The notes beneath the pieces were generated by a model. That model worked only from the letters and a program-made list of their open reading frames with translations, was not told the DNA's origin and did no database searches. A program made the translations under genes and the position numbers. Shown here piece by piece: positions 32,863 through 41,118 of a stretch of 64,000 nucleotides of DNA (positions are counted from its first letter, which is position 1; each line of letters starts with the position of its first letter). The stretch comes from Moorella glycerini (GTDB taxonomy: Bacteria; Bacillota; DSM-521; Neomoorellales; Neomoorellaceae). Location of the stretch: NCBI RefSeq assembly GCF_009735625.1, contig NZ_CP046244.1, forward strand, positions 2,728,001-2,792,000, read 5' to 3'.

Positions 32863-33894
32863 ATGCTTATGGGTCCCGTGACCGCAACAGCAGCAATCAA
32901 AACAGCTCAGAAAGCCGGCAAATTGGTCACGTCGGCCCGGGCCAGGGAAGGTCTGGCCGTAAAGATTGAATACCTGGCGATAGGCATCTTTTTTCTTATT
33001 CCAGCTCTGCTTATATCTCTGGTCCTAATATTTTTCCTGGCCCTTGGAATGGGTGATCAGGGCAAAACCACCGGCTTCCGGTCTGGCGCCCCGACGGCAT
33101 TTGCCGTAGCCGATATACCGGCCCAGTACCTGCCCATTTTCTTAAAGGCCCAAGAGCGGTACGGAGTATCCTGGGCGATACTCGCGGCCATCGCCAAAAT
33201 AGAATCGGGGTTTGGAAGCGACATGAAAACTTCCAGCGCTGGGGCTATCGGTTTCATGCAGTTCATGCCGGCCACCTGGGAGCAGTACAAGCAGGATGGC
33301 GACGGGGACGGCAGGATGGACCCCTATAACCCCTACGACGCCATCTTCGCCGCCGCCAATATGCTTAAAGCCAACGGCTTCGCCACCGACCCCCGTAGAG
33401 CCATCTTCGCCTATAACCACGCCAATTGGTACGTAGATATGGTGATGAGCCAGGCGGCAGCCTACGCCTCCACCATGTTGCCGGTAGGCCAAGGCGTTTG
33501 GCCCCTCCTGGGCCAATATAAAACAATCACCGACGGCTACGGCATGCGCTGGCACCCGATTCTAAAAAAATACAGCTTTCACGACGGCATAGATCTACCG
33601 GCGCCGGAAGGCACGCCAGTATTTGCAATGCAAGATGGAAGGGTGCTCTGGGATAGGGAGAACGGCGCTTATGGCCTTTGCGTAATCCTGGACCACGGCG
33701 GCCTTAAGACCATGTACGGCCACCTGGCGGATGTAGCTGTAAGAAAAGGGGAAAAGGTGAAGGCCGGCCAGGTCATCGGCTACATAGGCAATACCGGCCT
33801 CTCCACCGGCCCCCACCTGCATTTCAGCGTTTACATCAACGGCCAGCCGGCCAACCCGGAAGAGTGGCTGAAGATACCTTCAGGAAATAACTGA
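32863..33894 (+). CDS. Conjugation cell-wall hydrolase: lytic transglycosylase plus M23 peptidase
   Basis: A 343-residue membrane-anchored enzyme that opens peptidoglycan for the transfer channel (VirB1/TcpG-like role). One TM helix at about 40-65; an SLT domain at about 85-190 (catalytic Glu in AIAKIESGFG, then GAIGFMQFMPATW and FAYNHANWYV); an M23 LytM domain at about 215-335 with zinc ligands in SFHDGIDLPAP and GPHLHFSVY. The two-domain form is typical of Gram-positive conjugative elements. ATG 32863 or 32869 both fit the ribosome site. Confidence 0.92.
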   Translation: MLMGPVTATAAIKTAQKAGKLVTSARAREGLAVKIEYLAIGIFFLIPALLISLVLIFFLALGMGDQGKTTGFRSGAPTAFAVADIPAQYLPIFLKAQERYGVSWAILAAIAKIESGFGSDMKTSSAGAIGFMQFMPATWEQYKQDGDGDGRMDPYNPYDAIFAAANMLKANGFATDPRRAIFAYNHANWYVDMVMSQAAAYASTMLPVGQGVWPLLGQYKTITDGYGMRWHPILKKYSFHDGIDLPAPEGTPVFAMQDGRVLWDRENGAYGLCVILDHGGLKTMYGHLADVAVRKGEKVKAGQVIGYIGNTGLSTGPHLHFSVYINGQPANPEEWLKIPSGNN

Positions 33895-33908
33895 GGAGGC
33901 CAGAAAAA

Positions 33909-35645
33909 ATGGCCAAAATAGTAACATCCCTTGCCCTGGTACCAGGCGCCGGAGCCACGTTTATTGCCACAAATATCGGCGCCTGGACGGCCAATAAAGG
34001 CATAAAAACTTTGCTCATAGATCTAAGCGCAAGGGGCGTTTTAGGCCCATTATTCCTAGTGGAAAAAGCAAAAGAAAAGGTTTACCCAACAACGGCAACC
34101 TGGCAGGAATTCAGCGACCCCGCTTCCTCACTCATCAAAACCCAGTATGGTCTGGCTGTTCTCCCGAGTGCGGAACGCGACAAAAGTACGGATTATGATT
34201 TAAACGCCGAAGCCATCCTTAATTATTTTGACCCGTTATTTGAAGTAATAGTTATCGACCTGGGCGGGGATATATATTTACCCCACGTATTCTCCCTCAT
34301 GAAGAAGGCCTCCAAAAACATATTAGTAGCTGAACCGAGCAAAAGATGCGTCGAAGCTTTGCCGGGCCACATCAAAGAAATCTTGATGCAATATGAGCCG
34401 GAACTGATAATCAACCGTGTAACTTCCCGGGCTTATTACCATCCCAGGGACATAGCCCGGCAGTTTAACGTAGGACAGTATATAGCCATTATTGATGATC
34501 CTAAGTGTAACAACGAAGCTGTCAAGCAACGCCTTCCCCTTTCGCTTTATGGGAAAGGAAAAGCGGCGCAGGTGCTGCTGGAATTTGGGAAACATCTTTT
34601 TCCGGAAACTCTTAGAGAAAGTAAAGATACTCAAGAGGAACAGGATATTGACGTTAATAACGTTAGAAACCTGAACGAAAGCGAGGTTAAAGGAAGAGGA
34701 ATAAAAATCGATGTTGATCGGGAAAGGGAAAAAGAAGCAAGGGAAGGACTAAGGAAAAACCGGGTCAAGCCTATAAAAATCCCAAAGTTACTTCAAATAC
34801 AAGGCAGCTTAAAGAAAAAATTAGCCACCAAAATAAGGGAAAAAGTACAGGAACAATGCCGGCTTCAGGAGGATATTTTAATAACGGTCTGGAACCCTTC
34901 AGGGTTTTTTGTAAGTATGACTGCTTTGAATTTAGCCGTTGCCGCGGCAGCTGAAGGATATGATGCAGCGCTTATCAACTATAATTTTACTAACACCGAA
35001 ACGGATGTATGGTTCGGGATAAAACAAACCAGGGCTAAAGATGCAAATTATAATGATGCCGGCATTATGACCTTCGGTGAAGCCATCAGCCCGGAACTGG
35101 CCGTAAAGATGCTCAAGGAACGAGCCTGGGGCGTCAAATATTTGCCTGCAGGCAATAAACTTGGCAATATCGGGACCCCGGATTATGGTGAAGATGGGGT
35201 GCATCTGTTAGAAAACATAATTGTCGCCATAAATGCTCGGGAGGCAAGAAAACCCAAAGTGACAATCATCGAGGCTGGAACATGGTACGAACAGCCGCCG
35301 GTCTATGCGGCACTAAAAACTTGCCGCGTCTTGTTCATACCCATGTCCGGCAGCCACCAGGAAGGAGAAATAGTAAGGCAGCAACTGGCAGAACTCAAAA
35401 GGGTTGAAGTAGAACCGGTTACAGTGGAATTAATATTTGCCCCGGAAGAGATAAAGCTACCTGCCCAAGTTTGTCACGAACGTGTAGTTGTTCCGGATGA
35501 TCGGGAGAGGTACCTGCAGGCGTCAACTATAAAGAAACCTTACTGCCTAACAACAGAAGATACAAAGGAATTCTGGAGACAAGTGGTGAACTTAATTTCT
35601 AGATTGAAGGCAAAAAAGGGAAACGGGAGGGTATGGAATATATAG
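33909..35645 (+). CDS. Tandem MinD/ParA-like protein with degenerate P-loops
   Basis: A 578-residue protein made of two ParA/MinD-like halves joined by a charged helical linker (residues about 245-315). In the first half the P-loop position reads ALVPGAGATFIATNIG; in the second it reads VWNPSGFFVSMTALNLA. Both lack the KGGxGKT lysines, so nucleotide binding is doubtful. Other fold marks remain (TLLIDLSARG, VIVIDLGGD; AALINYNF, VTIIEAGTW). It follows the wall hydrolase by 14 bases. It resembles TadZ/CpaE pseudo-ATPases and could place the machine at a cell site; this is inference. Confidence 0.65.
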   Translation: MAKIVTSLALVPGAGATFIATNIGAWTANKGIKTLLIDLSARGVLGPLFLVEKAKEKVYPTTATWQEFSDPASSLIKTQYGLAVLPSAERDKSTDYDLNAEAILNYFDPLFEVIVIDLGGDIYLPHVFSLMKKASKNILVAEPSKRCVEALPGHIKEILMQYEPELIINRVTSRAYYHPRDIARQFNVGQYIAIIDDPKCNNEAVKQRLPLSLYGKGKAAQVLLEFGKHLFPETLRESKDTQEEQDIDVNNVRNLNESEVKGRGIKIDVDREREKEAREGLRKNRVKPIKIPKLLQIQGSLKKKLATKIREKVQEQCRLQEDILITVWNPSGFFVSMTALNLAVAAAAEGYDAALINYNFTNTETDVWFGIKQTRAKDANYNDAGIMTFGEAISPELAVKMLKERAWGVKYLPAGNKLGNIGTPDYGEDGVHLLENIIVAINAREARKPKVTIIEAGTWYEQPPVYAALKTCRVLFIPMSGSHQEGEIVRQQLAELKRVEVEPVTVELIFAPEEIKLPAQVCHERVVVPDDRERYLQASTIKKPYCLTTEDTKEFWRQVVNLISRLKAKKGNGRVWNI

Positions 35646-35760
35646 GAGTAAGTAAGGGTTCCAAAAAGTGAGGTTGGATTATTTTATATATAATGGTTCC
35701 AGACCAGTTAACGGTGCATGCTTTACCGTCGGTTACGAATTATAGAAAGGAGTGGAATAT

Positions 35761-35887
35761 GATGTTCAATATGCCTTTGGCTTGCTTGCTTCTTGGTACA
35801 GCTGCAATATCGACTTTTTCCCCTTCCCTTATAATGTTTGGTCTCCCGGATGGCGGCGACTATCGCCTGGAGTTTATTTTTTTATGA
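35761..35887 (+). CDS. Very small membrane protein coupled to the next gene
   Basis: A 41-residue hydrophobic protein (MPLACLLLGTAAISTFSPSL). ATG 35761 follows AAAGGAGTGGAAT. Its TGA overlaps the next ATG as ATGA. Alternatively the two frames were once one gene, since together they read as a three- or four-helix membrane protein and the junction is a run of seven T. Confidence 0.45.
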
Positions 35888-36153
35888 TAATGTTTGTGGC
35901 ATATTTCGTTATAACGATGCCAGCAGGCCTTGTCCTTGGCAACCTGGTAGAAAAGGACTACCGGAATTTCCGTGCCGTGGCGGTGGTAGCGGCTGCTACA
36001 TATATTGCCGGCTTTGCCTATTTCCTTATTGGCCGGCCAAAGATGCCGCTAGGAAGAGTTTTTATCGAACACATTGCAGTGATAGCGGTAACCTGGTTAA
36101 TAGCAACTCCTATCGCCCGGGCCATATGGGGAAGGGCTTCAAAATCGGTTTAA
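35884..36153 (+). CDS. Small three-TM membrane protein
   Basis: An 89-residue protein with hydrophobic segments MIMFVAYFVITMPAGLVLG, VAVVAAATYIAGFAYFLIG and HIAVIAVTWLIATPIARAIW. ATG 35884 overlaps the stop of the preceding mini-gene. No family recognised. It closes the conjugation block before the toxin-antitoxin pair. Confidence 0.5.
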   Translation: MIMFVAYFVITMPAGLVLGNLVEKDYRNFRAVAVVAAATYIAGFAYFLIGRPKMPLGRVFIEHIAVIAVTWLIATPIARAIWGRASKSV

Positions 36154-36360
36154 GAAGGGATGTCGTCCGATATTGATTAAATGATAATAGTGGGGTAAAA
36201 TGAACTCAGGGAAGGTGGTAAAGTAACCTTTTTGTGTTAAGAGAGTCCCCGGGAGGCATACTATATTAATAAATTAAGATGTCTCCCAAGGGGTGTATAC
36301 TTATTGAAGAAAAAAATTAAGAAGGTTAATATGTACTTAAAAAGAAAGGGGGAAACAGAA

Positions 36361-36546
36361 ATGCCAGCCTTACTGGAAAAAGAACCATCTTGCACAATAG
36401 AAGAACTGCTACAACGCGCTAAAAAATTGAATGAAAATATATCTTCAAAGATGAGGGCTGCCGGCATTACTTATAAAGATATTAAAGAAGATGTCGTCAA
36501 AGCGCGTTCAAGTATTAGAACCTCCAAAGGTCCCCGTCGTTATTGA
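36361..36546 (+). CDS. Antitoxin of the PIN toxin pair
   Basis: A 61-residue protein, helical (TIEELLQRAKKLNENISSKM) with the segment MRAAGITYKDIKEDVVKARSS. ATG 36361 follows AAAGGGGGAAACAG and is preferred over the ATG 57 bases upstream. It overlaps the PIN toxin by 56 bases, as found in type II pairs. An imperfect inverted repeat (about 36247-36295, CCCCGGGAGGCA facing TGTCTCCCAAGGGG) lies upstream and could be the operator. Confidence 0.7.
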   Translation: MPALLEKEPSCTIEELLQRAKKLNENISSKMRAAGITYKDIKEDVVKARSSIRTSKGPRRY

Positions 36547-36979
36547 TACCAATGTTTTAGTTCCTTCTCTTTATAGTAATACGCCTATAGCCCAATTTCT
36601 TTTTTCCGGCAACCTCATTCTAGTTTGGAGTGCATACATCTACAACGAAGCTTGTGAAATTATCTACAGGTTGTCAGCTCGCTATCTGCAAAAGGCGGGT
36701 GTATTTCCTGAAGAAGTTTTGGAACTTTTGAAGATAGTTACTACTATTGGCCGCGAAGTCACTGATATGCCCGAAGATTGGCCACCGTATTCCCGTGATA
36801 GAGAAGATGACCCATTTCTTTGGGCGGCCTTGGTAGGAGGAGCTGAGTATATAATCTCAGAGGACGATTCGCATATGTTGGAATTAAAATCTTTTCAGGG
36901 GATACCAATAGGGACACCAAGACAATTCTTTGAGTGGGTAAAGATAGTGCACCCAATAACACTAGCAAATAAGATTTAA
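36491..36979 (+). CDS. PIN-domain toxin (COG1569-like)
   Basis: A 162-residue PIN nuclease. Active-site acids: VPVVIDTNVLVPSL, YIYNEACEII, DREDDPFLWAALVGGAEYIISEDDSHM. This arrangement is that of the COG1569 putative toxins. It overlaps the antitoxin by 56 bases. A terminator follows at 36981-37002. It is the third toxin-antitoxin pair in 6 kb. Confidence 0.82.
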   Translation: MSSKRVQVLEPPKVPVVIDTNVLVPSLYSNTPIAQFLFSGNLILVWSAYIYNEACEIIYRLSARYLQKAGVFPEEVLELLKIVTTIGREVTDMPEDWPPYSRDREDDPFLWAALVGGAEYIISEDDSHMLELKSFQGIPIGTPRQFFEWVKIVHPITLANKI

Positions 36980-36980
36980 T

Positions 36981-37002
36981 CCGGCTAACCGCCGGGTTTT
37001 TT
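36981..37002 (+). terminator. Intrinsic terminator after the PIN toxin
   Basis: CCGGC (36981-36985) pairs with GCCGG (36991-36995) and is followed by GTTTTTTG. The stem is short, but the T-run is good. Confidence 0.65.
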
Positions 37003-37098
37003 GTTTTCGAGGAGGTGATCATCAAAAGGGTACGTATATACCGTTGTTGTTGCCGGAACTTTTTGGTAAACTAAAATCATCAAGGAGGGATTTCTACC

Positions 37099-38091
37099 GT
37101 GAAGAAAATCACTGTATTGACCACTTTACTTGCCCTGATTCTATTTCTTTTAGCCCAAGCTCTCCCAGCCCACGCCGAGATGGAGTACCGTTTCTCTGAC
37201 AAAGACACCATCACGAAAGACTTTTCCTGGGGCCAAGACGACATCATTGAAGCCATCGACTTTGAACTTTACGCCGGTTACCCGGACAACACCCTGGGGC
37301 TCAATAACAACATGACCCGGGCGGAGTTCGCCGCCGTGCTGAACCGCATCATGGACGCCGGGGGCACCACCGGACCGAACTGGTACGACGGAGCCGTTGA
37401 CGGTTTGGTGAAGGCCGGTGTAATCCACGACAAGTCCGGGGACTGGGACGCGCCTATCACCAGGCTGGAAGCCGCTAAGTGGCTGGGCAGGCTGGCGAAG
37501 GTCTACCAGGTGGCGGTCAAGGACCAGGGCGCGACCTTTAGTGACACCTCTGATGTAGACGCCATCTACGCCGACAAGACGGGCCTCATGAAGGGCATCA
37601 GCCCGGGCGTCCTGGGGGCCGACCAGAACCTGCTCAGGGGTGAGGCGGCGGTGCTGCTGCTCCGTGTGGCGAAGAGCGTGGATAATAACTTGCCGAGTGA
37701 TGAGGAGTTGATTCAGGCAGGCAAAGAGGCTTTAGAAGATGCCAGCGCTAATGCAATGGACTTTGAGGCGCGGCGTAATGTGGACTTGAGCTTCTACGAC
37801 AAGCTGCCCTACAAGAGGGTCACCCGGAATTACTTCGAGGGCGCGCGGAAGTTTATGTATGCCCTGCGGGACGACGGGAGGAAGAATTACCGGTTAACAA
37901 AGAGCGAAATAAAAGTAGCTGAAAAACATAACTCCATTGCGATAGTAGTTGCTAAATTAGAAATAGAGAGCGGCTATAAAGGGATAGGAATTTCCCGTTT
38001 CAAGAAGATTGACGGCCGCTGGATGATGACCCAGGGCGGAACCCCCCAAAATTACAAAGAATGGGGTTACGTCAGCAAAGTGGGCTGGTAA
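37099..38091 (+). CDS. Secreted SLH-domain protein
   Basis: A 330-residue exported protein. Signal peptide with core LTTLLALILFLLAQALPA, cleavage after AHAE or nearby. Residues about 45-190 hold S-layer homology repeats (GYPDNTLGLNNNMTRAEFA; WDAPITRLEAAKWLGRL; GLMKGISPGVLG), which bind secondary cell-wall polymers. The C-terminal 130 residues form an unknown domain ending GYVSKVGW. GTG 37099 follows AAGGAGGGATTTCTACC. It is first of the exported-protein and pilus region. Confidence 0.8.
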   Translation: MKKITVLTTLLALILFLLAQALPAHAEMEYRFSDKDTITKDFSWGQDDIIEAIDFELYAGYPDNTLGLNNNMTRAEFAAVLNRIMDAGGTTGPNWYDGAVDGLVKAGVIHDKSGDWDAPITRLEAAKWLGRLAKVYQVAVKDQGATFSDTSDVDAIYADKTGLMKGISPGVLGADQNLLRGEAAVLLLRVAKSVDNNLPSDEELIQAGKEALEDASANAMDFEARRNVDLSFYDKLPYKRVTRNYFEGARKFMYALRDDGRKNYRLTKSEIKVAEKHNSIAIVVAKLEIESGYKGIGISRFKKIDGRWMMTQGGTPQNYKEWGYVSKVGW

Positions 38092-38128
38092 GGATACAAG
38101 TTAGTTAATCAAAGGGGGTAAATATTAT

Positions 38129-39922
38129 ATGCTGCGCAAAGCCTTTTTCAGGGCTTTTTTCTTTTTGCTTCTCATGGCGGCGTTGGCCAACCCGGCTTTC
38201 GCCTTCTATGAAGGTGGGGATTACAGAGGCGCTCCCTCCGACTCCCAGGCCCCCCGTTCCAACGGAATGCAATGGTTCGTCCGCCGCGTCCCGGTGCTGC
38301 TCTACACCCCGGAAAACATGAGCGTGAGCCTGGATAGCAATAAAGGCGAGATAAACCTGAGCGACGTGGATTTAGTATGGGGCGAACTCTGGACCAAGCC
38401 GGGGTGGGTGAAGGAGGGCAACCGGTACGGGTTGAACGAGCTTTACATCCCCATTAATTCCAACATGGCCCCGGCCCCGGTGTCCGGGAGGAAAAAGGTC
38501 ATCCTGCCGGACGCCGATTTTGACAATCCTGACGTGTTGAGCTTCCTGGCGGACTATTTTGACGTATACGCTCAGACGCGGTTAATTGACAAAAATAACA
38601 CCTGGGCGGGTGATGCCTCTTCGGGGCTGTACGTTAACATTCCCTTACCTTCACGTCAGGACTTCTTGTCACAGGAGGAAGGGATGAATGAAGTTCAGGC
38701 GGCGAAATGGAAGCCTTTCCTGGCAAGCCAGGCGTATCCCGATGGGCTGATACCTTCCGCCGACGGGAGCAAACAATACTTGCGGGCACTGGATGCTTTC
38801 AACCACGGGTCGACGTTTTACTACCACCTGCTTTTAAACCCCGGCCCGCAGACTGGCAACTGGCAGGTGGCGGCGCAGACCAGCCCCAATTATGACGAGA
38901 ACGCCCCGGACGGCACAGGGTTTTACCGCGGCAAAGACTGGAGCGACCAGCTGAAAAGTAATCCTGCGGCGGTGCCGGGGTTCATCGGGGCGATAACGCC
39001 GTGGGCGAATTTAAAGCTGGAAGGCCCGGTTGAAATAACCGGCGCCCCCGGGGAAGAAAAAGAAGCCCAATACACAATTACGAATGAAAGCTCCGCTGTT
39101 CTGGCGCCTGACGTGGCGGTGAAGCGCGAAGGCGGGGCCTACGTCACGGCGGCGGCCGAAGTCCCGGTGAAAGCGTGGGACAAAGCGCCGGTGACTCTAA
39201 AGTTCAAAGTAGAAGACACGCCTTACAAAGTGCGGGTTGCGGTGAATCCCTTTGGGGGATTGCTCGAATCCACATATAAAGACAACTACGTAGACGTGAC
39301 GGTAAAGCCTATTTTACCGTCTCCCCCGGTCGATAACCAGGGTGGCGGCTCATCCGGCGGCGGAGGAAATGCAGGTGGGAGAGACTACAACGGCAGCGGT
39401 GAGCTGGTATTCTACGCCCGTAGCAGGGGCGGGCAGGACATATATGGCAACTATAAACCGCCGGAGGACCGGCCGGTTAATACCGCCAAGTATGCCGACA
39501 TAGTTAAAGCCGTTTTGAAGCCCGCGCCTCTAACGCCTCCCCAGGGTACACTAGTGTCCTGGAAAGTTACTTCCGCGACTTTGAGCTACCCGAAGCGGAA
39601 TCCGGAGTTTACCTTTGGTCACCCGACTATGGAGCCGGTGGGTACCATAACTGTTTCCATGACGCCTAACGACCACGAAGCCACGGTGGAGTTTGAGGAA
39701 GACTGGAGCGTGGCCGGGGCGCCCATATACGACATGCTGGCGGGCCGTGATGCCCCGCCACCAACGGAGTACACCATTACGGCGGAGTACACGGTGGAAT
39801 ATGAGTACGAATATACAGAATGCGATAAAGACGGTTGTTACACGGTGCGGGCGAAAGGGACTGCATCTGGCACGGCTTCCGGCAGTCTCCTGGTGAACGG
39901 TACGGGGATAAATATTTTGTAA
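38129..39922 (+). CDS. Large exported protein with CARDB-like domain
   Basis: A 597-residue protein with a signal peptide (FFRAFFFLLLMAALANPAFA). Residues 30-290 are of unknown type. About 300-395 reads like a CARDB/Ig-type domain (AQYTITNESSAVLAPDVAV, GLLESTYKDNYVDVTV). A Gly/Ser linker (GGGSSGGGGNAGG) follows, and then a C-terminal beta-rich domain with an acidic Cys pair (TECDKDGCYTV). Probably surface-displayed. A terminator follows the stop directly. Confidence 0.65.
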   Translation: MLRKAFFRAFFFLLLMAALANPAFAFYEGGDYRGAPSDSQAPRSNGMQWFVRRVPVLLYTPENMSVSLDSNKGEINLSDVDLVWGELWTKPGWVKEGNRYGLNELYIPINSNMAPAPVSGRKKVILPDADFDNPDVLSFLADYFDVYAQTRLIDKNNTWAGDASSGLYVNIPLPSRQDFLSQEEGMNEVQAAKWKPFLASQAYPDGLIPSADGSKQYLRALDAFNHGSTFYYHLLLNPGPQTGNWQVAAQTSPNYDENAPDGTGFYRGKDWSDQLKSNPAAVPGFIGAITPWANLKLEGPVEITGAPGEEKEAQYTITNESSAVLAPDVAVKREGGAYVTAAAEVPVKAWDKAPVTLKFKVEDTPYKVRVAVNPFGGLLESTYKDNYVDVTVKPILPSPPVDNQGGGSSGGGGNAGGRDYNGSGELVFYARSRGGQDIYGNYKPPEDRPVNTAKYADIVKAVLKPAPLTPPQGTLVSWKVTSATLSYPKRNPEFTFGHPTMEPVGTITVSMTPNDHEATVEFEEDWSVAGAPIYDMLAGRDAPPPTEYTITAEYTVEYEYEYTECDKDGCYTVRAKGTASGTASGSLLVNGTGINIL

Positions 39923-39944
39923 GCGCATTTTAACTTGCATAGGG

Positions 39945-39977
39945 AAGCCGCCTCTTTTCGGGGCGGCTTTTCTTTTT
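39945..39977 (+). terminator. Intrinsic terminator just before a ribosome site
   Basis: AAGCCGCC (39945-39952) pairs with GGCGGCTT (39962-39969), followed by TTTCTTTTTT. The next gene's ribosome site (GGGGGGATTG) begins 3 bases later. Confidence 0.8.
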
Positions 39978-39994
39978 TATGGGGGGATTGATGT

Positions 39995-40342
39995 ATGAAT
40001 TGCAAGGACTTTAAAGAGTTTCTTTATAACCACTTATTCGTCGTCATAATTTTAGGACCGCTTTTAGGTCTTTACTTTTTTTTATCTATTGCATTCTCCG
40101 ACGAGGCCGAAACCTATACTGCCCTGATTTCAATTCTCACCCTTATCGGTTCGATGGCCCTAGGCTTGGTGCTGGCGGCGGTCCTTACTGTTACAGTATT
40201 ACTGGTTGTATGGTTTCGTTTAAAAGCTTTAACAATGAAGGAAATTCCTGGGGAAACGTCGAAAATGAGCTTGCCCACTATACGAGAGAGGGTTGGCCGG
40301 TACTTTGACTTCAGGAGGTTCGATAGATGGTACAGGGACTGA
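39995..40342 (+). CDS. Small two-TM membrane protein
   Basis: A 115-residue protein with hydrophobic segments LFVVIILGPLLGLYFFLSIA and GLVLAAVLTVTVLLVVWF and a basic C-terminus (RERVGRYFDFRRFDRWYRD). ATG 39995 follows GGGGGGATTGATGT. It overlaps the next gene by 16 bases. Unknown family; membrane partner of the following DUF6338-like protein by position. Confidence 0.55.
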   Translation: MNCKDFKEFLYNHLFVVIILGPLLGLYFFLSIAFSDEAETYTALISILTLIGSMALGLVLAAVLTVTVLLVVWFRLKALTMKEIPGETSKMSLPTIRERVGRYFDFRRFDRWYRD

Positions 40343-41058
40343 CACTTCCCGTCGCTCTTTTTCTTTGCCTTATTGTTGTTCCCGGGTATATGTTTACCTG
40401 GGCTTCGGGTGTCGCGGAGGAAGGCAAGAGAAACTTTACGCTGGTTTTCTCCCGGGGCGTCGTAAATTTTGCTGTAGGTATTATACTTATTTTCCTTCTC
40501 TTCCACGATAAAGCAGGCGAAGTCTTACTCATGTTTTCGGGTGATTTGCAGGCCATCCAGCGTTTCTTCTGGTTGGCCATGTGCGGTTTTTCGGTATTAG
40601 CCAGCGTGTTGGGAGCCATACAACTGTTTTTGGATACGCAGAGCGCCCGGGCTATCAAACAGAGCATAGTATGGCGAAACTTCATGGCGGGAAAACAGTT
40701 TGAGGTTTCGCCCCGCGAGAATATTATGTGGGAAGTATTGTTGTGCTATAGGGTTATTCAGAAACGTCCTATAGTTACCGTTTTGGTAGAAGGAACGAGC
40801 ACTCCTGTGCAGGGGGAAGTCTTAAAGGCGAGTTGGGGATCCAAGGGAGGATTGCTGGTAGCCGGTATGGATGATCCTCAAAGTGTCACCTGGATTCCGA
40901 AGGACCGCATTATTACTGTACGATACATGAATCCCGGGCTTGCCCTTGCAACACATGCCCTTGATCCGGTGACAAAAAATTTTCTCAACCTTGTGCATCC
41001 TGGCTATGGGGAAGAAGTAGAACAGCGACTGTTTGACAGGTCTTCCAATGCAGGTTAA
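40327..41058 (+). CDS. Membrane protein, DUF6338-like
   Basis: A 243-residue protein with an N-terminal PVALFLCLIVVPGYMFTW helix and two more hydrophobic segments to about residue 105. The C-terminal cytoplasmic part (PIVTVLVEGTSTPVQGEVLKA, then DRIITVRYMNPG) resembles the soluble part of DUF6338 proteins. Function unknown. ATG 40327 follows TTCAGGAGGTTCGATAG. It ends 12 bases before a terminator that precedes the first Tad operon. Confidence 0.55.
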   Translation: MVQGLTLPVALFLCLIVVPGYMFTWASGVAEEGKRNFTLVFSRGVVNFAVGIILIFLLFHDKAGEVLLMFSGDLQAIQRFFWLAMCGFSVLASVLGAIQLFLDTQSARAIKQSIVWRNFMAGKQFEVSPRENIMWEVLLCYRVIQKRPIVTVLVEGTSTPVQGEVLKASWGSKGGLLVAGMDDPQSVTWIPKDRIITVRYMNPGLALATHALDPVTKNFLNLVHPGYGEEVEQRLFDRSSNAG

Positions 41059-41070
41059 AGCCGTGTGACT

Positions 41071-41102
41071 GCCGCCCTACCCGGGGCGGCTTTTTCTTTT
41101 TT
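41071..41102 (+). terminator. Intrinsic terminator just before the first CpaF gene
   Basis: GCCGCCC (41071-41077) pairs with GGGCGGC (41084-41090), followed by TTTTTCTTTTTT. The ribosome site GGGAGGTGG starts at 41105. The long open frame of the CpaF gene passes through this hairpin, but that part is unlikely to be translated. Confidence 0.85.
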
Positions 41103-41118
41103 ATGGGAGGTGGTTTTT

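Noticed and set aside
17579-37002. Prophage interpretation of the island
   Set aside because: Integrase and repressor pair would fit a phage, but no capsid, terminase, portal or tail genes are present; VirB4, TcpC/E and the SLT-M23 hydrolase show a conjugation-type element.
41065-41118. Upstream extension of CpaF copy 1
   Set aside because: The extra codons run through a terminator hairpin and T-run and into the ribosome site, so they are unlikely to be translated.
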